Below are positions 25,157 to 33,479 of a stretch of DNA of 64,000 nt, piece after piece. The position numbers were made by a program, and so were the translations under genes. The stretch is from Candidatus Poribacteria bacterium. Lineage in GTDB: Bacteria > Poribacteria > WGA-4E > WGA-3G. The notes beneath the pieces are model-generated. The model saw only the letters and a program-made list of their open reading frames with translations, did no database searches and had not been told where the DNA came from. Each line of letters begins with the position of its first letter. Within the stretch, counting starts at the first letter, position 1. The stretch is taken from contig JAPOQK010000103.1 of assembly GCA_026710795.1 (NCBI GenBank), positions 1 through 64,000 of the forward strand, in the 5' to 3' direction.

Positions 25157-25920
25157 TGCGCGATCTGCCGTATCGTTGGATTGAAGCAATTCAGGACCGG
25201 CGCGATTACATTGAAGACCAACTTAGACTTGGAAGTCCCGTTGTCGGACTACCTTATGAAAATGGCAGCCTCCTTCTAACAGTAACAAAAGGTGCTCAGA
25301 AAATATTTGAAGTCCATGACCGAATCGCACTCTCTGCTATAGGACATCCTGCGGACATAGAACAGTTACGCATGCTTGTAACCGATACTGCAAGCGTACA
25401 AGCTTTTCAAAGTGCTACGGAAGATGTGAACCTACACAGGCTAACACATTATGTATTAGCACACACTTTTAAACAAGCATTTGAAGCGATTGTCGGAGAA
25501 GCATATATTATCAAAATGCTCCTCGTTGAAATTGGGGATGGTGATGCTAAAACACAATTTACACATATAAATTACGATGGCAACGTTAATATACACGATG
25601 ATTCTGCTGTGATTGGTGGCACAACGGAAATTGAAAATGCGATGCAAGACTATCTAATAACCGAACAATCTGATACAGGATGCGACCTTGCCACCACAAT
25701 TCAATTGGCACTCAAAACATGGGCAGTTGGTAGAGAGTTAAGTCAACGTTTTGAAGAAGCAGAGGATAATATAGAGGTAACAGACGAACAGATAGACGAA
25801 ATTCTCAAAACAGAATTAGAAGAAGGGGAAATTGAGATAGGCATATTAGATAATACACTTCCTGCTGATACCAAATTTCGCATCTTATCTCAAGATGAAA
25901 TTCAAGGTTTAACTAATTAA
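25156..25920 (+). CDS. prcA: 20S proteasome alpha subunit
   Basis: A 254-residue structural subunit of the outer rings that gate the chamber and dock the ATPase. The ATG at 25156 overlaps the prcB stop (TAATG); the longer frame from 25135 lies inside prcB and is rejected. KIFEVHDRIALSAIGHPADIE, NYDGNVNIHDDSAVIGGTTE and the lack of an N-terminal Thr nucleophile identify an alpha subunit. The C-terminal 50 residues are strongly acidic (TDEQIDEILKTELEEGEIEI). Its surface pockets would normally accept the ATPase tail, which here is not of GQYL type. pafA follows after 43 bp. Confidence 0.94.
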   Translation: MRDLPYRWIEAIQDRRDYIEDQLRLGSPVVGLPYENGSLLLTVTKGAQKIFEVHDRIALSAIGHPADIEQLRMLVTDTASVQAFQSATEDVNLHRLTHYVLAHTFKQAFEAIVGEAYIIKMLLVEIGDGDAKTQFTHINYDGNVNIHDDSAVIGGTTEIENAMQDYLITEQSDTGCDLATTIQLALKTWAVGRELSQRFEEAEDNIEVTDEQIDEILKTELEEGEIEIGILDNTLPADTKFRILSQDEIQGLTN

Positions 25921-25963
25921 TTATAGTCAATACTGATTGCCTTCTATAAATTGGGGAAAAACC

Positions 25964-27424
25964 GTGTCATACAGAATAATGGGAATCGAAACCGAATTTG
26001 GATGCATGATCCAGTCTCCAGCGATACAAACACAACGTATTAAAGTATCTCCAGAAGGAATCGCTGCCCGTGTTAGAGACTATACTTTCAAAAATCTTGA
26101 ACTTGGTATCCCAGATCTACACTATCGTGATTGGGGTGAACCCCCCGGTAACGGTGGTTTCCTTTTCAATGGCGGAAGGTTATACATTGATATGGGGCAT
26201 CTCGAATATGCAACACCAGAATGTGCCAACCTTTTTGACCTAATCGCCTATGATAAAGCCATTGAACATGTCATCAACGCCATTGTAAAAGACACAGGAC
26301 TCTCCGAACACGTAGCATTCTACAAAAATAACATTGACCATTTCACTGGTGCAACTTTTGGATGCCACGAAAACTTCCAAGCACGACGCGATGTCCCCTT
26401 CTATAGAATCGTTATCCCAACTTTACTCCCATTTTTTGTAACCAGACAGATATTCGCTGGTGCGGGAAGAGTCGGTGGATATGATGATATCCTCGAATTT
26501 GGAGATGGACAATACAGTGTAGACGATTTTCTTGGATACCAAATTTCACAAAGAGCTGATCATATCGTCACAGAAATTTATGAGTGGATTCAGTTCAGTA
26601 GGGCAATTATCAACACTCGCGACGAACCTTTAAGTGATTATACAAAATACCGTAGACTTCATCTCCTCGTAGGTGATTCTAACATGTCTGAGTATGCTAC
26701 TGCACTGAAAGTCGGAACTACAGCACTTGTCCTTGATGCAATTGAAAAACATTTTGACGTTCATGGAGAAAAACTTCCAATTCCGAATATTGACCTTATT
26801 GATCCTATTGCTGCTATCAAACATATCTCACGGGACACAACACTTGAATGGCAAGTTGATTTGCAAAACGGTAGAACTGTTTCTGCAATTGACATTCAAC
26901 GCGAATATCTCAACTTTGTTCAAGATGTCCTATCCAAGCCCGATGAAATTACTGAGTGGATCCTTACTGAATGGGAGACAGTGTTAAATGACCTTGAAGC
27001 AGATTGGACACGACTAACAACCCGACTTGATTGGACAGCAAAAAAGTGGTTTCTTGATACAATGATGGCAGAAGAGGATCTTACTTGGGATGATCCTTGG
27101 CTAAAAAGCCTTGATTTGGAATACCATAATATTGATACAGATAGCGGGATTTTCTACGCACTTCAGAACGAAGGGTGTATAAGACGTGTCATTTCGGACG
27201 AACATATTAGTCATGCAATCACTAATGCACCTCGCGACACTCGAGCAAAGGTTCGCGGGTATCTCATGCGAAACCTGAAAAAACAGAAAATGCCATGTAT
27301 TGTTGACTGGCACCACATCTATGCTGGACAAACCGAGTGTTTTGAAATGAAAGAACCTTTTGATACCTCAGTACCAAAAGCACAAAGATGGCTCAAAACA
27401 CTTAAACTCAGGCAAAGAATATAA
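25964..27424 (+). CDS. pafA: Pup ligase PafA
   Basis: A 486-residue Pup-protein ligase that activates the Pup C-terminal Glu with ATP and links it to substrate lysines. The GTG at 25964 is chosen since it follows TTGGGGAAAAACC and gives MSYRIMGIETEFG, aligning with known PafA starts; the TTG at 25937 is less likely. FNGGRLYIDMGHLEYATPEC holds the conserved Asp; NNIDHFTGATFGCHEN, INTRDEPLSDYTKYRRLH and VGDSNMSEYATALKVGTTAL follow. The C-terminal part (IVDWHHIYAGQTECFEMKEP) matches PafA rather than Dop. A 30-residue insertion near 30-65 (LGIPDLHYRDWGEPPGNGG) is longer than in actinobacterial PafA. Last gene of the locus. Confidence 0.94.
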   Translation: MSYRIMGIETEFGCMIQSPAIQTQRIKVSPEGIAARVRDYTFKNLELGIPDLHYRDWGEPPGNGGFLFNGGRLYIDMGHLEYATPECANLFDLIAYDKAIEHVINAIVKDTGLSEHVAFYKNNIDHFTGATFGCHENFQARRDVPFYRIVIPTLLPFFVTRQIFAGAGRVGGYDDILEFGDGQYSVDDFLGYQISQRADHIVTEIYEWIQFSRAIINTRDEPLSDYTKYRRLHLLVGDSNMSEYATALKVGTTALVLDAIEKHFDVHGEKLPIPNIDLIDPIAAIKHISRDTTLEWQVDLQNGRTVSAIDIQREYLNFVQDVLSKPDEITEWILTEWETVLNDLEADWTRLTTRLDWTAKKWFLDTMMAEEDLTWDDPWLKSLDLEYHNIDTDSGIFYALQNEGCIRRVISDEHISHAITNAPRDTRAKVRGYLMRNLKKQKMPCIVDWHHIYAGQTECFEMKEPFDTSVPKAQRWLKTLKLRQRI

Positions 27425-27479
27425 TGGTTTCTTGTTAAAATCAGATTTACACACAATCAATAATTATTCCATTTTTCCC

Positions 27480-27508
27480 TTGACATCACCATTTTAATAG
27501 GATATAAT
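27480..27508 (+). promoter_or_regulatory. Perfect consensus sigma-70 promoter before the DUF1501 gene
   Basis: TTGACA (27480-27485), 17 nt, TATAAT (27503-27508). Transcription would start near 27515, giving an unusually long leader of about 155 nt before the ATG at 27671. The leader includes a small GCGG ... CCGC stem near 27531-27553. Seen in sequence; leader function unknown. Confidence 0.85.
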
Positions 27509-27670
27509 TAAGCAATTCTCATCGTGTAGTGCGGTTAGGAAGGTTTTCCGCTCCGAATATCGCATCATTACCAAGATAAAACCATCCAATGTAATATGCA
27601 AAACTGTTAGTATAATATTGAAGATAGAACATTACAAGATAACTGCTAACCAAGTATTGGGAGGACAATT

Positions 27671-28984
27671 ATGCCTCAAAGAGACTGCACATCCACAGAC
27701 TGTGAAGGATTTTATCGCAGAGATCTAATTAAAGCTGGTGTTTTAAGCTTTTTTGGCTTCGGTCTGACCGACTTTTTCCGATTGAAAGCTGTAGCAGCAC
27801 CAACTGCTAAACCTGCCTCAGCCAAATCAGTGATACTTGTCTGGTTAGGCGGTGGTCCCAGCCATCTTGATATGTGGGATCTCAAACCCAACGCTCCTGA
27901 AGAAATCCGTGGTCTGTTCAAACCTATTCCCACAAACGTCAACGGTATCCAGATTAGTGAACATATGCCAAGGCTTGCAAAACAGGCAGATAAACTCTGT
28001 ATCATCCGTTCAATGACTTCGCCAGAAGCTGCACATGAACGTGGCACACATTATATGATAACAGGTTATCAACCCTTACCCGGCTTTGCTGTTCCTGGTC
28101 ACGGAGCTGTTGTTGCCGAACTCAAAGAACAACGGAGTGCTTTACCGCCTTACATCGCTATACCTTCGCCAGTGGCTTATGCTGGTGGTGGATTCTTAGG
28201 TGCATCGCTTGATCCGTTTTCTCCAGATGGTAATCCAGCAAGCAATAATTTTAAAGTTCGAGATTTAGAACCCCCAAGAGGTGTTTCTTATGAGCGCGTT
28301 GAAAGTAGAAAAGACCTGCGTCAAGCAGTAGATAACGCCTTCAAGAAATACGAAGCAGGGAATCCAAAGGTTGAGGCAATGGATGATTTCTATTCCGCAG
28401 CTTACAACCTGATGAGTTCCGATGATGCTCGCGGAGCATTTAACCTCAAAAAGGAACCTAAACAGATTCGCGACGCATATCGCAGAGACACTTTCGGTCA
28501 AAGTTGTCTACTCGCACGAAGACTTGTTGAAGCAGGGGTTAACTTCGTCACTGTCAGTAATGGCGGTTGGGATAACCACAACAATATCTTCTCGTCCTTG
28601 CCGGGGAAACTCAATGCATTTGATCAGACAATGGCTACTTTGATTAATGACCTATCACAACGCGGGTTACTTGAAAGCACACTCGTAGTTGCTATGGGTG
28701 AATTCGGCAGAACACCAGTCATCAACCGAAACGGTGGACGTGACCACCATCCAAGAGTATTTTCCATAATGTTAACTGGTGGCGGAGTTGAAGGCGGACA
28801 GGTTGTCGGGGCATCCGATCCATTCGGAATAGAACCTGCAGAAACACCTGTACGACCTGAGGACTTGTCTGCAACGATCTATCAAAGCCTCGGTATTGAT
28901 TACAATCAGAGCATTGAATCTCCTGATGGTGTCCGCATTGTCCTTTCACGTGGTGGACGACCAATCCGAGGTGTCTTGTCTTAG
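27671..28984 (+). CDS. DUF1501 family protein with twin-arginine signal
   Basis: A 437-residue member of the DUF1501 family, which is related to the alkaline phosphatase/sulfatase fold and is abundant in Planctomycetes and similar bacteria. The N-terminus has YRRDLIKAG followed by a hydrophobic stretch (VLSFFGFGLTDFF), a likely Tat export or anchor signal. Family motifs are visible: SVILVWLGGGPSHLDMWDLK, RGTHYMITGYQP, NGGWDNHNNIFSSLPGKL, VVAMGEFGRTPVINRNGGRD + HH and DLSATIYQSLGID. In other genomes these lie next to DUF1549/DUF1553 cytochrome-like proteins; here a WD40 protein and a haem-motif PPC protein follow. Enzymatic activity is not established. Confidence 0.93.
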   Translation: MPQRDCTSTDCEGFYRRDLIKAGVLSFFGFGLTDFFRLKAVAAPTAKPASAKSVILVWLGGGPSHLDMWDLKPNAPEEIRGLFKPIPTNVNGIQISEHMPRLAKQADKLCIIRSMTSPEAAHERGTHYMITGYQPLPGFAVPGHGAVVAELKEQRSALPPYIAIPSPVAYAGGGFLGASLDPFSPDGNPASNNFKVRDLEPPRGVSYERVESRKDLRQAVDNAFKKYEAGNPKVEAMDDFYSAAYNLMSSDDARGAFNLKKEPKQIRDAYRRDTFGQSCLLARRLVEAGVNFVTVSNGGWDNHNNIFSSLPGKLNAFDQTMATLINDLSQRGLLESTLVVAMGEFGRTPVINRNGGRDHHPRVFSIMLTGGGVEGGQVVGASDPFGIEPAETPVRPEDLSATIYQSLGIDYNQSIESPDGVRIVLSRGGRPIRGVLS

Positions 28985-29009
28985 ACAAATTTCATACCTA
29001 ACATAATGT

Positions 29010-29043
29010 ACGTGAGGGTAACAGTTCCCTGTTGTCCTCACGT
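29010..29043 (+). terminator. Terminator-like hairpin after the DUF1501 gene
   Basis: ACGTGAGGGTAACAG pairs with CTGTTGTCCTCACGT over 15 bp (two G-T pairs) around the tetraloop TTCC. A moderate T-rich tail (TGCTACTTAGTTT) follows, so termination may be only partial. Confidence 0.7.
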
Positions 29044-29174
29044 TGCTACTTAGTTTACGAGTTGGCACCCAATTCTTACAAACTACAGATTAAATCAAAT
29101 CTTTAGTAGTCATGTTACACGTTTTCTGATAGTCATTCCCACAAAGACATTCCCACAATTTACACAATGATTTT

Positions 29175-30221
29175 ATGAAGAACCACAAAAACTACACCCC
29201 ATTTATTTTACCAATTATTGTTCTTACAGTGATTACACCGCTTGTAATACTAATTCACGCAGACGAACATCAGCAGCCTAAAGAACAAATTCTATCACCC
29301 ATCTGGGCACTTCAATTTAGTCCCGATGGGAAATCACTTGCTGTGGGGAAATATCAATGGGTAGAACTATGGGACATAGAAACACAGGAAATCACCCATA
29401 TTTATGAACCACACTTAGGTCGTATCAGATGTCTACAATTTTCATCTGACGGTAAGATGCTTTATGCAAGTGGTGGTCAGGCAGCACAAAACGGTGAAAT
29501 CCGTGTATGGGACGTTGCTACAGAAGAACTCCTCAATACTTACGAAATACATGCAGATACCATTGAATCAATTTCCATCAGTCCCGATAATGCAAAATTA
29601 CTCACCGCAAGTATGGACGAGTTTAGTGCTGTTATCGACTTAGTTAATCTGGATGTTACATCCCCTTTAGACAATCAAGCAAAATGGTTAACGCAACACG
29701 TCGGAAGAGTTCTTTGCACATTATATCATCCAAACGGAGACTATTTTGTCACTGGAAGTGAAGATAAAACCCTAAAAGTATGGAATCCTGAAGACTATAC
29801 GGTACTTGTCAGTTTTGATGGAAATGACGACTCTGTCTATTCACTTGCTTATGCAGCACAAGAAAACCTTATTGTATCAGGATCTGCTGATAATGTTGTC
29901 CGTTCTTGGAGAATCACACAAAACGATGGAAATACAAGAGGGGCTGCTGTTAGGAACTTCAGTGGACATCAAGGACCAGTATATAGCGTAGATTGCGGAG
30001 TATGGAACGGACAACAAGTTGTCGCATCAGGAAGTGCTGACTCATCCGTGATAATATGGGATATTCTATCTGGTAATAGACGCAGAACTTTTAACCAACC
30101 TACAGATGCTGTGTATGCAGTTAAAATTAGCCCAGACGGTAATCGGGTTGCTGCTGGCAGCCGTGATGGATTGGTGCGAATCTGGAATATCCAAAACAAT
30201 AGATTGACACACGAATTTTAA
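29175..30221 (+). CDS. Exported WD40 repeat protein
   Basis: A 348-residue protein with an N-terminal hydrophobic segment (residues 9-28, FILPIIVLTVITPLVILIHA) that is a signal peptide or anchor. The rest is about seven WD40 repeats, recognisable by LQFSPDGKSLAVG, VELWD, LRCLQFSSDGKMLYASGG-type strands and GSADNVVRSW, GSADSSVIIWD and GSRDGLVRIWN endings. This matches a single seven-bladed propeller. WD40 propellers serve as interaction platforms. It lies 59 bp before the haem-motif PPC protein and they may be co-transcribed. No enzymatic domain is present. Confidence 0.9.
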   Translation: MKNHKNYTPFILPIIVLTVITPLVILIHADEHQQPKEQILSPIWALQFSPDGKSLAVGKYQWVELWDIETQEITHIYEPHLGRIRCLQFSSDGKMLYASGGQAAQNGEIRVWDVATEELLNTYEIHADTIESISISPDNAKLLTASMDEFSAVIDLVNLDVTSPLDNQAKWLTQHVGRVLCTLYHPNGDYFVTGSEDKTLKVWNPEDYTVLVSFDGNDDSVYSLAYAAQENLIVSGSADNVVRSWRITQNDGNTRGAAVRNFSGHQGPVYSVDCGVWNGQQVVASGSADSSVIIWDILSGNRRRTFNQPTDAVYAVKISPDGNRVAAGSRDGLVRIWNIQNNRLTHEF

Positions 30222-30279
30222 CGCAGTTTAGTTGGAGCAGTTGGTAACCAGTCACTGACCATTATGGAGGGAACATTCA

Positions 30280-33273
30280 ATGCCTTTACAAGACACATAT
30301 AATTTTTTAAGATATATTCGGCCCGTTAAATATCTATACAGGTTTAGTGTGCAACATATTCTAATTATGGTGCTTTTCGTTTCAATGTGTGCACCTATAG
30401 CTGTATTTGCCCAAGCAACTCCACGTCTGAATTCTCTCTTTCCTGCTGGTGCACAAGTTGGTAAAACAGTTGAGGTGAAAATACAAGGTTCAGATTTAGA
30501 TGGTGCACATACACTTATCGTAGAAGGTGATCCAGGCATTAACGGTAAACTCAATCCTGGTGGTGGGGAAGTTGACGAAACACATAAACCTGTTTTTGAG
30601 GCAAATTGTGGGCAATGTCATGAACTGCGTTCCCCAAGCAACCGGTCTATGACGGGAACTCAGTGGGCAGCTGTTGTAAAACGTATGGTAGAAAACAAAG
30701 GTGCTGAAATCGGTGAAGAGGATCAAACAAAAATTGTTCACTACCTAAAATCTGCAGCAAAGGCTGCAGGTGGAATGACTGCTGAGTTAACAATTGCACC
30801 AGATGCGCAAATCGGGACCCGTGAAATACGTATCGTAGGTAAAAACGGTTCCTCAACCGCATGGCCCTTTGAAATAACCGATGTCCCTGATACTATTGAA
30901 ACAGAAGCAAATAACGACACCGAATCCGCCAATGTCATACAATTACCTATTATTGTCAATGGAGTCATTAATTCAGGAGGAGATGAGGATTTTTACTCTT
31001 TTGAAGGATTGAAAGGAGAACGTTGTGTTTTTAACGTAAAAGCCTATCGATATAACAACCTCAGTCAACAATTCTTCAATCCTACGATAGCACTATATGA
31101 TTCTCAAGGAACGGAACTTGCACGAAGTAACGGCTTTTTTAGTCTTGATCCATTAATTGACCATACATTACCTGATGACGGTACCTATTTCCTCAGAATC
31201 AAAGACCTCCTATATCGTGGAAATCCAGATTCCGTTTACCGCCTAATTATCGGTGTTGTGCCTTACAATACCTATATTTATCCAACAGGTGGAAAAATTG
31301 GAACTAAAATCCAAACTACAATTGGTGGGGAAAATCTACCAGAAACGCAATTAGAGATAGATCTTCCGAGCGATCAACAACCTGGGGTTACCCTCATCCG
31401 AACTTCTTATGGAATCTTTCCATTTATTGCAAACGAATATGACGAACAATTAGAAATGTTGGTAGATGCAACTTCCCAAGACGCAACTACAACTTCCCCT
31501 GAAGAAAACGAAACACACGCACAGAATGCTGAATCCGAAATTCTTTTCCAAACAAAATGCACGGTTTGCCATGAACTTCGTTCACCCAACAATCGCGCTC
31601 TAACAGCTGAACAGTGGGAAGCAACCATCATTCGTATGGCGGGAAAAGAAAACTCAGATATTACAGACACAGATCGTGACCGCATTATCGCATTCGTTGA
31701 TGAAGAAGTTACCCGTATGGGACAACTGATCGCAAAACAGATCGAGAATTCGCAACACATTGATACACCTGGCGCGATAAGTGGTCGCATATCTAAACCG
31801 GGTGAGGTAGACTATTACCGCTTCACAATAACTGAAGGCTCGCGACTCGGTCCCTGGTGGGTTATACACCCATTTGACAACACCGACGAAAAAGGTTTTA
31901 ATACAGTATATCCACCTGAATTAGAAATTGATCTTAAGAAAACTTATGTAGGTAAAGAGGGTAGAAGAATAAAATGGTATAAAACCAACACCAGAGGGGA
32001 AAATGTGTTCTCCAGTGTGCCAGAAGACGACGTTACAGGATATGCTCTAACCTACTTTGAATCAAATCGGGACCAGAAATACATCTTATCACTCGGTTCT
32101 GATGACACAATAAAAATATGGGTGAATGATAAACTTATATACAGCAAATACATACATCGACCTCTCAATCGTGGTGATGATGTTATTGAATTACCAGTTA
32201 CCAAAGGTAGGAATAAGATCTTATTCAAGGTAACAAACGGTTATGGTCCGTGGGGATTTTTTGCTGACATCGGTGGATATTCCATTGGTTTATCCGCAGA
32301 AACACTCAATTCACCTTTGAGTCCTTCATTAACACTTCTGAACGAGGAAGGTCGTGTATTGAGGAATAATGCAGGTAGACGTGGCAGACGAAATGCAATT
32401 ATTGATTATAGTTTCGCCCGTCCTGGTGAATATGCACTACGGGTTGAGGATATATCAGGTAAGGGTGGGGATGGATATGTCTACCATTTAGATATTCGTC
32501 CAACCGTTCCAGACTTCGCAATGTCTGTGACACCCGATAATCCAAATATCGGTCGAGGTGGGACAGTCTTATTGGAAGTATCATTACAACGTCGGGTTGG
32601 ATTTACCGAACCGATCCTCTTATCTGTTGAAAACTTGCCACCAGGTATCACTGCAAGCCAAAGTGCAATTCTAACAGAAGGCGGGAATAATGTAGGATAC
32701 CTAACATTAACCGCTGCACCAGATGCTGAATTAGCACATAGTGTCGTTCAGGTAACCGGGACCGTTACAACAACTTCCGGACATCAAATTACACGCACAG
32801 CCACTCCAGTCGAGATATATCGCATTCGGAATAATGACCAAACTGTTCAACGAAAAAGTACCGTCGTCAGTGTTACTGAGGGAACACCTATCATCGTATC
32901 GGCAACACCTGATGAGATCACAGTAACACCCGATGGACCGGTTGAGATTACAGTTAAAGTTGATCGCAAAGGGGGTAACCGACAGAACATGAACTTAACT
33001 GTTGTTGGATTACCTTTCGGTGTGAGAACACAAAGAGATACAACAGTACTCCAAAGGGGCAAATCTGAGGCGACAATAACGCTTCTTCCAAACATTATTT
33101 CAGGTGGAAGGGACGAATTGCGACGAAATCCATTCTTAGAAAACAAGCAGACAAGACCCCACACATTTGTGATAAACGTCTCTGTTGGAAACCGACGCAT
33201 CGCAAGCAGCCCTGCCGTAAAACTCTGGCTTGGAGAATCATCAAACTCTGATGAGCAGGCAAAATTAGAATGA
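30280..33273 (+). CDS. Large exported protein with two c-type haem motifs, PPC and Ig-like domains
   Basis: A 997-residue protein with an internal signal sequence (about 26-46, ILIMVLFVSMCAPIAVFAQA). An IPT-like domain (47-80) precedes haem motif C110-G-Q-C-H114 in CHELRSPSNRSMTGTQWAAV, then a PPC-type beta domain (about 205-340). A second haem motif, C427-T-V-C-H431, lies in CHELRSPNNRALTAEQWEAT. These small haem modules resemble those of planctomycete-type cytochrome and amine dehydrogenase proteins. Residues about 525-665 (GPWWVIHPFDNTDEKGFNTV ... DDTIKIWVNDKLIY) are a beta domain shared with the C-terminus of the sigma-WD40 protein at 6307. Ig-like domains end the protein. Likely periplasmic or surface redox protein; start follows ATGGAGGGAACATTCA. 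Confidence 0.85.
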   Translation: MPLQDTYNFLRYIRPVKYLYRFSVQHILIMVLFVSMCAPIAVFAQATPRLNSLFPAGAQVGKTVEVKIQGSDLDGAHTLIVEGDPGINGKLNPGGGEVDETHKPVFEANCGQCHELRSPSNRSMTGTQWAAVVKRMVENKGAEIGEEDQTKIVHYLKSAAKAAGGMTAELTIAPDAQIGTREIRIVGKNGSSTAWPFEITDVPDTIETEANNDTESANVIQLPIIVNGVINSGGDEDFYSFEGLKGERCVFNVKAYRYNNLSQQFFNPTIALYDSQGTELARSNGFFSLDPLIDHTLPDDGTYFLRIKDLLYRGNPDSVYRLIIGVVPYNTYIYPTGGKIGTKIQTTIGGENLPETQLEIDLPSDQQPGVTLIRTSYGIFPFIANEYDEQLEMLVDATSQDATTTSPEENETHAQNAESEILFQTKCTVCHELRSPNNRALTAEQWEATIIRMAGKENSDITDTDRDRIIAFVDEEVTRMGQLIAKQIENSQHIDTPGAISGRISKPGEVDYYRFTITEGSRLGPWWVIHPFDNTDEKGFNTVYPPELEIDLKKTYVGKEGRRIKWYKTNTRGENVFSSVPEDDVTGYALTYFESNRDQKYILSLGSDDTIKIWVNDKLIYSKYIHRPLNRGDDVIELPVTKGRNKILFKVTNGYGPWGFFADIGGYSIGLSAETLNSPLSPSLTLLNEEGRVLRNNAGRRGRRNAIIDYSFARPGEYALRVEDISGKGGDGYVYHLDIRPTVPDFAMSVTPDNPNIGRGGTVLLEVSLQRRVGFTEPILLSVENLPPGITASQSAILTEGGNNVGYLTLTAAPDAELAHSVVQVTGTVTTTSGHQITRTATPVEIYRIRNNDQTVQRKSTVVSVTEGTPIIVSATPDEITVTPDGPVEITVKVDRKGGNRQNMNLTVVGLPFGVRTQRDTTVLQRGKSEATITLLPNIISGGRDELRRNPFLENKQTRPHTFVINVSVGNRRIASSPAVKLWLGESSNSDEQAKLE

Positions 33274-33354
33274 TTTTAACGGTTTCTCCTAAATTTGCCT
33301 AATGTTTACAAAATATTAAGATAAGGTTTATGTCATTACTTGTGTTGAATCTTG

Positions 33355-33436
33355 AATATGAGAGGCGAGGGACCCGTCAAATGTATTGACGATACATTCG
33401 ATGTGATTTGACACCTCGCCTCTCATATTTGTTTTA
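33355..33436 (+). terminator. Strong rho-independent terminator / large hairpin
   Basis: AATATGAGAGGCGAGG (33355-33370) pairs perfectly over 16 bp with 33414-33429 and is followed by TTGTTTT. Inside, GTCAAAT (33376-33382) pairs with ATTTGAC (33406-33412), so the loop is itself structured. It ends the preceding PPC gene and lies 50 bp before the tricorn start. Confidence 0.88.
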
Positions 33437-33479
33437 ATCACTCTTACATTTCAATGAAATATCATATCAGGAGGTGTGA

